A stretch of 11,737 bases of DNA. Source: Bacillota bacterium (GTDB taxonomy: Bacteria > Bacillota > Clostridia > Clostridiales > Clostridiaceae). The notes below the pieces were generated by a model. The model was given only the letters and a program-made list of their open reading frames with translations. It ran no database searches and had not been told where the DNA came from. Below, one piece after another: positions 1-6,066 of the stretch. Numbering within the stretch: position 1 is the stretch's first letter; each line of letters begins with the position of its first letter. Where the stretch lies: contig JAEZAL010000190.1 in the NCBI GenBank assembly GCA_023427705.1, forward strand, positions 1 through 11,737, written 5' to 3'. The translations under genes and the position numbers were made by a program.

Positions 1-4
1 AGAT

Positions 5-1108
5 ATGAATAATGGAAGTTTAATACGAAAACAAATTGTAACTAGTGATAAAGCTATTTCTAGCTTATATAGTTTTTTAGAACCAACTTATATAGAAGTA
101 GTCGATGGAATGGCATCTATATTAATAAGTGATTCTAATAATGGAGATTTTAAACTATTTGCAGTTCATAGAAACTTAGAAATTAAACCTAATATGTACT
201 TTAATATTATTTCAATGACAGAGAAAACTACATTTAATTTAATAATACCATCTACCTATAATCTTAAACTTGAATTTTTAAATCCACCATATGTTTATAA
301 TAGAATATTGCCTACAATAAATATACCTGAAATAATGGCTTATTATTATACAATAAAAAGCCCTAAGTATAAATTTAAAGGAGAACAACATAATTTATAT
401 GAGCTAACATTTGTTGATAATGGAACTTTAGACACATCAATTGATGGAGTTAAATATACATTAAATTCATCTGATCTAATTATTTATGGCAAAAATCAAT
501 TTCATACACAAGCTGTAAATAATGATTCATCTTGTTCTTATTTAACTATTATGTTTGATATGAAATGTGATGATGATACTTTAATTTGTAATAAAGTATT
601 TCATTGTAGAAAAGAATTGTACAAGGCTGTAAGAACATTTGCAAAGAATATATCAAGTACAATACCATATACTGAAAACCTAATTTTAAGCAATCTTCAT
701 GAAATTATAATTAGATTATTCCAATATGATTACCTGGGAGTAGATGATACTAAACTACCTACAGAAGTACAACAACATTTCCAAGATGAGTTGTTAGAAG
801 GGATATTAAAATATATTGATGATATGGTTTGTTCACCAATTACTATTGAAGAACTTTGTAGTAAATTCTCAATATCTAGATCATCTTTGCAAACCTTATT
901 TAAAAATAATTTAAATACATCGCCAAAGAAATATATTAATGATTTAAAACTAACCAAAAGTAAGCAATTAATTAAAGAAAATAAGTACACCATTAGTGAA
1001 ATAGCTTTTATGTTAGGATTTAATTCAATACATTATTTTTCTAGAGCATTTACTCAGCATTATGAAATAAGACCTAGTGAATATGCACAAAATGTATATA
1101 AAAAATAG
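5..1108 (+). CDS. AraC-family transcriptional regulator with N-terminal cupin-like region
   Basis: A 367-residue predicted cytoplasmic DNA-binding regulator. The C-terminal ~100 residues (about 265-365) form an AraC/XylS double helix-turn-helix. Helix-turn-helix 1 lies near 278-300 (IEELCSKFSISRSSLQTLFK). Helix-turn-helix 2 lies near 328-351 and ends in the family signature GFNSIHYFSRAF followed by RPSEY. Residues about 118-185 look like the AraC-type ligand-binding cupin (HNLYELTFVDNGTLDTSIDG and a later FHTQ), so a small ligand, perhaps a sugar phosphate, is likely. Residues 1-110 are beta-rich and may be a second barrel. Only four bases precede the ATG, so no ribosome binding site is visible and the true start could lie upstream of the window. 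The gene converges on the agaS-EIIA-yajC operon, and controlling that amino-sugar cluster is the natural inference, but nothing proves it. Confidence 0.88.
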   Translation: MNNGSLIRKQIVTSDKAISSLYSFLEPTYIEVVDGMASILISDSNNGDFKLFAVHRNLEIKPNMYFNIISMTEKTTFNLIIPSTYNLKLEFLNPPYVYNRILPTINIPEIMAYYYTIKSPKYKFKGEQHNLYELTFVDNGTLDTSIDGVKYTLNSSDLIIYGKNQFHTQAVNNDSSCSYLTIMFDMKCDDDTLICNKVFHCRKELYKAVRTFAKNISSTIPYTENLILSNLHEIIIRLFQYDYLGVDDTKLPTEVQQHFQDELLEGILKYIDDMVCSPITIEELCSKFSISRSSLQTLFKNNLNTSPKKYINDLKLTKSKQLIKENKYTISEIAFMLGFNSIHYFSRAFTQHYEIRPSEYAQNVYKK

Positions 1109-1136
1109 TTTGAGTTGTTAAAAAACAACCCAAACT
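1101..1136 (-). terminator. Intrinsic terminator for the agaS-EIIA-yajC operon, overlapping the araC-type stop codon
   Basis: Arms 1107-1119 and 1124-1136 form a 13-bp stem around an AAAA loop. The T run after the stem exists only in minus-strand reading (complement of the A run at 1101-1105). The single non-Watson-Crick position is an A/C clash in plus-strand RNA but a G-U wobble in minus-strand RNA. Both facts point to termination of leftward transcripts. The stem begins inside the TAG of the AraC-family gene, which is the convergent neighbour. Confidence 0.72.
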
Positions 1137-1139
1137 AAG

Positions 1140-1273
1140 AATGTATAATGAAAAATGTAAAATGTAAAATTGAGGTGGAAACTCCTAAAGGAGTTTCTTA
1201 ATTTAATATATTATTAGTAATTTGGAACAAATTACATCAATAATTCTACATTTTACATTCTACATTTTACATT
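1140..1273. repeat. Multi-branched inverted-repeat element (MITE-like, noncoding)
   Basis: Two 32-bp arms, 1140-1171 and 1242-1273, are inverted copies matching at 28 of 32 positions. Each arm is itself built from short tandem AATGTAAA-like units. Between them lie two perfect hairpins: 1178-1197 (GAAACTCC, loop TAAA, GGAGTTTC) and 1217-1235 (GTAATTTG, loop GAA, CAAATTAC). The whole folds as an outer stem with two inner arms, like a cruciform. Two of the four arm mismatches become G-U pairs in minus-strand RNA. No transposase and no clear target-site duplication are visible. From memory, similar arm sequences recur between genes in clostridial genomes, but that was not checked. Confidence 0.6.
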
Positions 1274-1286
1274 GCACGATAGTGCA
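1273..1286. other. Short 5-bp hairpin next to the repeat and just after the yajC-like stop
   Basis: TGCAC-GATA-GTGCA (1273-1286) is a perfect 5-bp stem with a 4-base loop, one base from the yajC-like stop codon. It has no T run of its own, so it is a possible 3'-end stabilising structure and not a terminator. Confidence 0.3.
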
Positions 1287-1565
1287 TTATATAATATTTT
1301 GTATTGAATATCTGGAAATAGTTATTACTACATTTTTAGAAACTTCAACTTCAGCCGTTTCTTTTCCTACAGAAACTATTTTCCCATAAATACCACCACA
1401 AAACATTATTTTCATTCCTGGTTTTAACTCTAAGTGAATATCTTTTAATTCAGAAGTTCTTTTTTTAATATTTCTTGCAGATATAAATATTAGTATTAGA
1501 GCAATTATTCCAGCTAAAACTGCAATAGTAATGCATGTCCATAAAACTACTTCCCAATTTATCAT
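1287..1565 (-). CDS. yajC: YajC-like small membrane protein of a PTS operon
   Basis: A 92-residue protein with one N-terminal membrane span (about residues 7-29), a basic patch (RNIKKR), and a soluble domain. That domain contains LKPGMKIMFCGGIYGKIVSV, which matches the YajC family pattern (LKxGDxVxxxGGIxGxVxxV). YajC is best known as a SecDF-associated accessory subunit. In streptococcal hyaluronate/glycosaminoglycan PTS loci, a YajC paralogue is encoded beside the PTS genes with no established role, and this copy fits that second context. A GTG at 1583 would add six residues inside the end of the EIIA gene. I prefer the ATG at 1565, one base after the EIIA stop, with GAGG about 12 bases upstream. 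The tight junction implies co-transcription and translational coupling with the EIIA gene. Confidence 0.8.
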   Translation of the reverse strand: MINWEVVLWTCITIAVLAGIIALILIFISARNIKKRTSELKDIHLELKPGMKIMFCGGIYGKIVSVGKETAEVEVSKNVVITISRYSIQNII

Positions 1566-1566
1566 A

Positions 1567-1998
1567 TTAGATACCATCCTCACATTCTATATCTTCATGA
1601 GCTATAAATTCAAATTTTACAACTCCATTTTTACCTACTTCAATTGCTGATTCTGTTAAGGAATACAAATCTTCCATAAAGTCTTTACCCATAGATATTT
1701 CTAAAGCCATAGGGAGGTTTGTACCACCTATTACTTCCATAGGTTTTTTTATTTCTGTCTTTATTTCAACTAAAGTTTTAAATGGAGAACCTCCAGCTAA
1801 ATCACTAAGAGCTAAGATACTTTCACAATGATTTAAATTTTTTAGTGCCAAATAATATTTTTCTCTTAGAGTTTCTATTGTATCAATTTCTTCAAAATCA
1901 ATATATTCTACATTACTAGGTTCCCCTGCAATTAAGTTTAATGATGTATGCAATCCTGATGCAAAATTTCCGTGACCACTTATTATTAATCCTATCAT
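1567..1998 (-). CDS. PTS EIIA component, mannose/N-acetylgalactosamine (Man/Aga) family
   Basis: A 143-residue cytoplasmic phosphocarrier that takes phosphate from HPr and passes it to EIIB of a mannose-family permease. It opens with MIGLIISGHGNFASGL, the standard EIIA-Man N-terminus, with the phosphorylated histidine at residue 9. DLAGGSPF at 66-73 and GGTNLP at 91-96 are the other conserved elements. Length agrees with single-domain EIIA-Man proteins. An upstream ATG would add 11 residues, but the family N-terminus and an AGGAGA 12 bases before position 1998 favour this start. It lies 50 bp after agaS and directly before the yajC-like gene. IIB, IIC and IID partners are not in the window, so this EIIA must serve a permease encoded elsewhere or be an orphan. 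The substrate is inferred as GalNAc/galactosamine or a glycosaminoglycan-derived sugar from the neighbours. Confidence 0.9.
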   Translation of the reverse strand: MIGLIISGHGNFASGLHTSLNLIAGEPSNVEYIDFEEIDTIETLREKYYLALKNLNHCESILALSDLAGGSPFKTLVEIKTEIKKPMEVIGGTNLPMALEISMGKDFMEDLYSLTESAIEVGKNGVVKFEFIAHEDIECEDGI

Positions 1999-2048
1999 AT
2001 TTATATTCTCTCTCCTATAATCAATATGCAATATTTTATTTATTAAGT

Positions 2049-3227
2049 TTATTTACAAGTATAAGGATATAGTGTAACTCCTTTAACAACACGATTAACC
2101 TCTCCGGATGGACAAGGATTATCAGGTGTTAAGCCCATTGATAAAGATTTTAAAACTGATAAAGTTTGAGCAAAAGTAATATAAGCTAAACCTAATTCAA
2201 CATTATTTAAATTATGATTAACATTATAAGAATAAGTATAATCTGCTAATGATTCTAATTCAGCATTAGGCTTATTAGTAATTATGACTAGTTTGTTTTT
2301 CTTTCTTTCGCCACTTAGTTCCTTTATTAAATCAAGCTCATATTTATAAGTAAATTCATCATCACTAACATATACAACTATTAATGTTGAATCATCAATT
2401 ATTGATTTTGGACCATGTCTAAAGCCTAATGGAGTATCAAAGATTGCTACTGTTTTACCAGCAGTTAACTCAAGCATTTTTAAAGATGATTCTTGAGAAA
2501 TTCCCTTTAAAACATTGCTTCCTAAATATACAATTCTATTAAAATCATATTCATTAACTATATTAGAATTAGTTTCAAAACCATTGTCTAAGAAGTTTTG
2601 AGTTGCTGAAGATATATCTTTAATTATCTCAGACTTTTCATCCAATTTATCAAGATTGAAACAAAGATATGCAGCTAAATACATATTAGTGAAGCTAGAT
2701 GTCATAGCAAAAGATTGATCATGAGTTTCATCAGTAAGATTTATTGCATAACAATTTTTAAGAGTTTCCGTCATTTTAGAAAGTGAACCATCTTTATTAC
2801 AAGTAATAAATAAGTTGTATAAGTTGTTAGAAACACTACTTGCAGCTTCAACAGCCCCTATAGATTCTGGCGAATTCCCAGAACGACCAAAGCTTATTAA
2901 TAAAGTTGGCTTATTTCTTGATATATAAACTTCAGGTGCAGAAACTATATCAGTTGTTGCATAAGACTTAACTTTATAATTTAATTCTTTATTTAAATAA
3001 GAATATAAAGCATTTCCTACGAATTCACTAGTACCTGCTCCAGTAAATATTACATCAAAGTCATCACAATTAATAACTTGGTTAATAAAATCTTGTATAG
3101 ATTCTTTATTTTCTTTTATTTGAGTTAATGTTTTTAACCATGTTTTAGGTTGTTGATATATTTCTTTTAAAGTAAATATAGAAGAATTTTTATTCATTTC
3201 TTTCTCATCAATATTAAAAATGTTCAT
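2049..3227 (-). CDS. agaS: AgaS-type tagatose-6-phosphate ketose/aldose isomerase (galactosamine-6-P deaminase), SIS family
   Basis: A 392-residue cytoplasmic enzyme with two SIS sugar-phosphate isomerase domains. The first carries IFTGAGTSEFVG (60-71) and the phosphate-binding serine motif ISFGRSGNSPES (111-122). The second carries YLGSNVLKGISQESSLKMLELTAGK (234-258) and DTPLGFRHGPKS (264-275), with the glutamate and histidine (about E247 and H271) typical of AgaS/GlmS-like isomerases. Family members are about 385-390 residues, so it is complete. AgaS converts galactosamine-6-phosphate to tagatose-6-phosphate with loss of ammonia. The start is the ATG at 3227, eight bases after GGGGG; a longer reading from 3251 has no better signal and would run through that binding site. 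It is the first gene of the leftward operon with EIIA and yajC, divergent from the deacetylase gene. A glucosamine-type substrate is less likely. Confidence 0.9.
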   Translation of the reverse strand: MNIFNIDEKEMNKNSSIFTLKEIYQQPKTWLKTLTQIKENKESIQDFINQVINCDDFDVIFTGAGTSEFVGNALYSYLNKELNYKVKSYATTDIVSAPEVYISRNKPTLLISFGRSGNSPESIGAVEAASSVSNNLYNLFITCNKDGSLSKMTETLKNCYAINLTDETHDQSFAMTSSFTNMYLAAYLCFNLDKLDEKSEIIKDISSATQNFLDNGFETNSNIVNEYDFNRIVYLGSNVLKGISQESSLKMLELTAGKTVAIFDTPLGFRHGPKSIIDDSTLIVVYVSDDEFTYKYELDLIKELSGERKKNKLVIITNKPNAELESLADYTYSYNVNHNLNNVELGLAYITFAQTLSVLKSLSMGLTPDNPCPSGEVNRVVKGVTLYPYTCK

Positions 3228-3269
3228 ATGAATTTCCCCCGTTTTTCTCAATTATGGATTGTAATTCTA

Positions 3270-3297
3270 ATTATAATAAAGAGTAATTTAAATTCAA
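3270..3297 (-). promoter_or_regulatory. Candidate sigma-A promoter for the agaS-EIIA-yajC operon
   Basis: In minus-strand reading, TTGAAT (3297-3292) is separated by 16 bases from a perfect TATAAT (3275-3270), 42 bases before the agaS start. The implied leader is about 35 bases and contains the GGGGG ribosome binding site. Sequence match only. Confidence 0.5.
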
Positions 3298-3300
3298 TGG

Positions 3301-3341
3301 AAGTGCTAAAAGATATAATATTTCTGTTAAAAAGTGCAAAT
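3301..3341 (+). promoter_or_regulatory. Direct repeat AAGTGC(T/A)AAA in the agaS-nagA divergent region, candidate operator
   Basis: AAGTGCTAAA (3301-3310) and AAGTGCAAAT (3332-3341) repeat in the same orientation 31 bp apart, about three helical turns. The downstream copy covers the expected -35 region of a nagA promoter that has a perfect TATAAT at 3362-3367 but no recognisable -35. This arrangement suits activation by an AraC-type protein, such as the one encoded at 5-1108. The link is inference; two short matches in AT-rich DNA could be chance. Confidence 0.3.
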
Positions 3342-3361
3342 ATTAGAATATTAAACTTATG

Positions 3362-3367
3362 TATAAT
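3362..3367 (+). promoter_or_regulatory. Candidate -10 element of the nagA-membrane protein-aldolase operon
   Basis: A perfect TATAAT 29 bases before the deacetylase ATG would place transcription start near 3373-3375, just upstream of the AAGGAGG at 3384-3390. No good -35 is found 16-18 bases upstream, so an activator may be required. A second TATAAT at 3314-3319 is an alternative. Confidence 0.35.
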
Positions 3368-3396
3368 TATTAATGAAATGTACAAGGAGGTATATC

Positions 3397-4536
3397 ATGT
3401 TAATACAGAGTAAAAAGGTTTGGGTTGCTGATCAATTTATACCAGCTCAAATTGAAATTGATGATAATAAAATAGTTAATATCTATACCTATAATGAAAA
3501 AGAAGTTAATTATGATTATGGAAATAAAAGAATTGTGCCTGGATTTATAGATATTCATTGTCATGGTGCTTATGGATTTGATACAAATGATGCTAATGAA
3601 GAAGGGTTGAGAAATTGGACAAAAGGAATAGTAAGTGAAGGAGTAACATCAATACTACCAACTACTATAACACAAAGTAAAGAAGTACTTACTAATGCAT
3701 TAGCTAATGTAGCTAATGTAGTAGAAGAAGGGTACGAAGGAGCAGAAATATTAGGAATTCATTTTGAGGGTCCTTATCTAGATATGGAATATAAGGGTGC
3801 TCAACCAAGGGAATACATTGTTAAACCTACTATTAAAGAATTTCAATATTATCAAAAAGTAGCAAGGGGATTAATAAAATATGTAACTTTAGCAACTGAA
3901 ATAGATGAAGATTATTCTCTTACTGAGTATTTATATAATAATGAAATAGTAGTCAGTATAGGACATTCTGCAGCTACATATGAAGAAGCAATACTTGCTT
4001 TTGCTCATGGTGCTAGATCACAAACCCATGTATATAATGGAATGACTCCATTTAATCATAGAAATAATGGACTAGTAGGAGCAGCATTAAGAATTAAAGG
4101 AATGTATGGAGAAATAATTTGTGACGGTAATCATTCAACTACTATGGCATTATATAATTTCTTTAATTCTAAGGGGCCAGATTATGGAATTATGATTACA
4201 GATGCTTTAATGGCTAAGGGATATGAGCCAGGTTCAAAGTTTACTTTTGGAGGAAATGAAATAGAAATATATGAGGATGGAAGTGCTCATTTAACAGAAA
4301 CTAAGGGATTAGCTGGTTCAACTTTAAAGATGAATGAAGGGCTTAGAATACTAGTAGAAGAGGCTATGGTTCCGTTTAACTATGCTATAAATTCCTGTAC
4401 TATTAACCCAGCAAAATGCTTAGGAGTTGATAAACGAAAGGGAAGAATAGGGGTAGGTTATGATAGTGACCTAGTAATTCTTAATAATGATTATTCAGTA
4501 CATCAAACATATTGTTTAGGAAAGGCGATGTTATAG
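3397..4536 (+). CDS. nagA: N-acetylgalactosamine/N-acetylglucosamine-6-phosphate deacetylase
   Basis: A 379-residue cytoplasmic amidohydrolase that removes acetate from an N-acetylhexosamine-6-phosphate. The metal-dependent barrel is intact: HCH at 54-56 (GFIDIHCHGAYGFDT), the metal glutamate in HFEGPY (E124), histidines in SIGHSAAT (H190) and QTHVYNGM (H211), and the catalytic aspartate in ITDAL (D269). Length is normal for NagA/AgaA (about 380). The start at 3397 is chosen because AAGGAGG ends six bases before it and the product aligns with family N-termini; an ATG at 3373 would place that binding site inside the gene. It is first in an operon with a membrane protein and an aldolase, divergent from agaS. 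AgaA (GalNAc-6-P) is the more likely specificity given AgaS and the tagatose-type aldolase, but motifs alone cannot separate AgaA from NagA. Confidence 0.92.
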   Translation: MLIQSKKVWVADQFIPAQIEIDDNKIVNIYTYNEKEVNYDYGNKRIVPGFIDIHCHGAYGFDTNDANEEGLRNWTKGIVSEGVTSILPTTITQSKEVLTNALANVANVVEEGYEGAEILGIHFEGPYLDMEYKGAQPREYIVKPTIKEFQYYQKVARGLIKYVTLATEIDEDYSLTEYLYNNEIVVSIGHSAATYEEAILAFAHGARSQTHVYNGMTPFNHRNNGLVGAALRIKGMYGEIICDGNHSTTMALYNFFNSKGPDYGIMITDALMAKGYEPGSKFTFGGNEIEIYEDGSAHLTETKGLAGSTLKMNEGLRILVEEAMVPFNYAINSCTINPAKCLGVDKRKGRIGVGYDSDLVILNNDYSVHQTYCLGKAML

Positions 4537-5060
4537 TGAAAAAAGATGTTTCAAGTTTATCAGGAAATAACATTTATCTAGATAGATATGGCGATACAGT
4601 TTATTATAATATCTTTGATAAAAATGCTTACATTGTATCTAAGCAAATTGAACCGAAATTTAAGATATTTTACAATAGGTATTCTATTATATGTATAGTG
4701 GTTATTTTGTTAGGAGATTATTTTCATACATGGCAAAATACATTGCTAGTAGGTATAGGAGCTTTAGTTTTAGTAGAGTTATATTTTAGACTTTTCTTTT
4801 TGAAAAAGTTAAAGGTAATTAAGAATTTTAAGAGAGAACGTAAAACTTCAATATTAGAAAATACAATTAAAAGTAAAGAAAAAGAAAAAACAGTAATGAA
4901 GGCATGTGCCTATTCACTTTTAGGTATTCTTATTATTATTAATGCAATACAACAAAATTATAATTTAATATTTTTGATTTTGAGTGGAGTTATAGCAATA
5001 TATAGTTTTTATATTGGAATAATTAATACTATTGCTTTTAGCAAAATGAAGAAACTATAA
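4536..5060 (+). CDS. Four-helix membrane protein of unknown function, translationally coupled to nagA
   Basis: I do not recognise a named family. The 174-residue product has a polar N-terminus containing NNIYLDRYGDTVYYNIFDKN (11-30). Four hydrophobic stretches follow at about 49-63, 67-87, 120-138 and 143-167. A very basic loop (about 89-120, rich in Lys/Arg) sits between the two pairs. Two helical hairpins with a cytoplasmic basic loop are the simplest topology. I start it at the GTG at 4536, which shares its first base position with the last base of the nagA TAG (TAGTG); an ATG at 4512 would overlap nagA by 25 bases with no better binding site. The fusion-like coupling to nagA and the aldolase 40 bp downstream imply a role with this pathway or its transport, but no PTS IIC/IID or other transporter motif is visible. 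Confidence 0.72.
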   Translation: MKKDVSSLSGNNIYLDRYGDTVYYNIFDKNAYIVSKQIEPKFKIFYNRYSIICIVVILLGDYFHTWQNTLLVGIGALVLVELYFRLFFLKKLKVIKNFKRERKTSILENTIKSKEKEKTVMKACAYSLLGILIIINAIQQNYNLIFLILSGVIAIYSFYIGIINTIAFSKMKKL

Positions 5061-5100
5061 ATTACTATTTAAATAAAGCTAATTTAGAAGGAGAAGTACT

Positions 5101-5886
5101 ATGGAATTAATGACTACAAAACAAATATTAAAAAAAGCTCAAGAGGAACATTATGCAATAGGAGCATTTAATGTTGAGAATATGGAAATGGTAATGGCAG
5201 TTATTAGTGCAGCAGAAGAAATGAATGCACCTGTAATTATGCAAACTACTCCATCTACAGTGAAATATGCTGGGCTTGATTATTTCTTAGCAAATGTAAA
5301 GGTAGCAGCAAGCAGAGCAAATATACCTGTTGTTATGCATTTAGATCATGGGTCAAGCCTTGAATTAGCATCACAAGCTTTTAGGACTGGCTATACTTCA
5401 ATTATGATAGATGGTTCTCATGATGATTTTGAAACTAATATAAAGCTATCTAAATCAGTTGTAGATATGTGTAAACCATCCGGAATTGCTGTTGAGGCTG
5501 AACTTGGAAAGGTTGGAGGAAAGGAAGATGACTTAGATGGTGGTGATGGAGATATATATACAGATCCATTAGAAGCTAAGGAATTTGTTCAAAGAACAGG
5601 AGTTGATTCATTAGCAATTGCTATAGGAACAGCTCATGGAATGTATAAAGGAGAACCTAAATTAGACTTAGAAAGGTTATCAGCAATAAGAGAAGTTGTA
5701 TCAGTTCCACTAGTATTACATGGTGGATCAGGAATTCCTGATTCTAAAGTTCAAGAAGCTATTAGAAGAGGAATATGCAAAGTTAATTATGCTACAGAAC
5801 TTAGAATTGCATATACAAGTGGAGTAAATAGATATCTTTCAGAAAATCCAGAAGAAATAGATCCTAAAAAATATAATAAGGCTTGA
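5101..5886 (+). CDS. kbaY: Class II tagatose/fructose-1,6-bisphosphate aldolase, cut short by an in-frame TGA
   Basis: A zinc-dependent class II aldolase of the KbaY/GatY group, cleaving tagatose-1,6-bisphosphate (or the fructose isomer) to dihydroxyacetone phosphate and glyceraldehyde-3-phosphate. Active-site elements are present: HLDHG with D82 and H83, E134 in VEAELG, H179 in GTAHGMYKG, H207 in LHGGSG, and KVNYATELR (227-235). GGAG seven bases before the ATG supports the start. As read, it ends at 261 residues with PKKYNKA, whereas the family runs to about 284. The same frame continues past the TGA (5884-5886) with typical C-terminal sequence to a TAA at 5950-5952, so the missing piece is 22 codons including the stop position. 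The catalytic barrel is complete, but the lost terminal helix normally packs in the oligomer. KbaY versus GatY versus FbaA cannot be decided by motif; the neighbours favour the tagatose route. Confidence 0.88.
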   Translation: MELMTTKQILKKAQEEHYAIGAFNVENMEMVMAVISAAEEMNAPVIMQTTPSTVKYAGLDYFLANVKVAASRANIPVVMHLDHGSSLELASQAFRTGYTSIMIDGSHDDFETNIKLSKSVVDMCKPSGIAVEAELGKVGGKEDDLDGGDGDIYTDPLEAKEFVQRTGVDSLAIAIGTAHGMYKGEPKLDLERLSAIREVVSVPLVLHGGSGIPDSKVQEAIRRGICKVNYATELRIAYTSGVNRYLSENPEEIDPKKYNKA

Positions 5887-5952
5887 ATTGATGAAGTTAA
5901 AAAATTTGTAATAGATAAAATGAAAGTATGTGGATGTGTAAATAAAGCTTAA
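5887..5952 (+). pseudogene. Severed C-terminus of the aldolase, in frame after the TGA
   Basis: Reading on in the same frame gives IDEVKKFVIDKMKVCGCVNK plus a final Ala, then TAA. This matches the usual end of KbaY/GatY proteins (a helix ending KxxVCGSxNR/K). With the TGA position counted as one residue, the full protein would be 283 residues, the family norm. At the TGA, relatives usually have glycine, so GGA to TGA by one base change is the simplest cause. No start codon or ribosome binding site lies near, so it is not an independent gene. Confidence 0.75.
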
Positions 5953-5967
5953 AAATAAATAATAAGA

Positions 5968-6036
5968 TTTTAATCTAATTTTAATCTTTCTTATAGTTTA
6001 GATTAATTTTACAAAAGTATTATATAACCATAATAA
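5968..6036 (+). promoter_or_regulatory. Tandem 9-bp repeats (11-bp period) and candidate promoter of the first DUF4342-like gene
   Basis: TTTTAATCT occurs at 5968-5976 and again at 5979-5987, an 11-bp step that puts both copies on one helix face. A partial inverted copy (AGATTAA) lies at 6000-6006. Direct repeats with 10-11 bp spacing upstream of the -35 are typical binding sites for OmpR/PhoB-type regulators, and one is encoded at 7290-7970. A TTTACA at 6008-6013 with TAATAA (6031-6036, 17-base spacer) or CATAAT (6029-6034) is a possible promoter. The connection to that regulator is inference. Confidence 0.4.
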
Positions 6037-6066
6037 ATATAAAAATTAATTATGGAGTGAAGTAAA

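Noticed and set aside
730..993. Minus-strand open frame inside the AraC-family gene
   Set aside because: Antisense shadow of a well-supported gene with intact AraC motifs; no ribosome binding site or homology.
1107..1136. Terminator for the AraC-family gene in plus-strand reading
   Set aside because: There is no T run after the stem on the plus strand; the run exists only for minus-strand transcripts.
1140..1273. CRISPR array because of repeated AATGTAAA units
   Set aside because: Units are 7-9 bases, tandem, and arranged as inverted arms, with no regular unique spacers and no cas genes.
3228..3413. Open frame of 61 codons in the agaS-nagA gap on the plus strand
   Set aside because: It occupies the divergent promoter region and the nagA ribosome binding site, has no ribosome binding site of its own beyond chance, and its low-complexity hydrophobic translation matches nothing.
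5884..5886. TGA as a selenocysteine codon in the aldolase
   Set aside because: The position aligns with a non-catalytic Gly, the family has no known Sec or Cys there, and I see no convincing bacterial SECIS hairpin just downstream.
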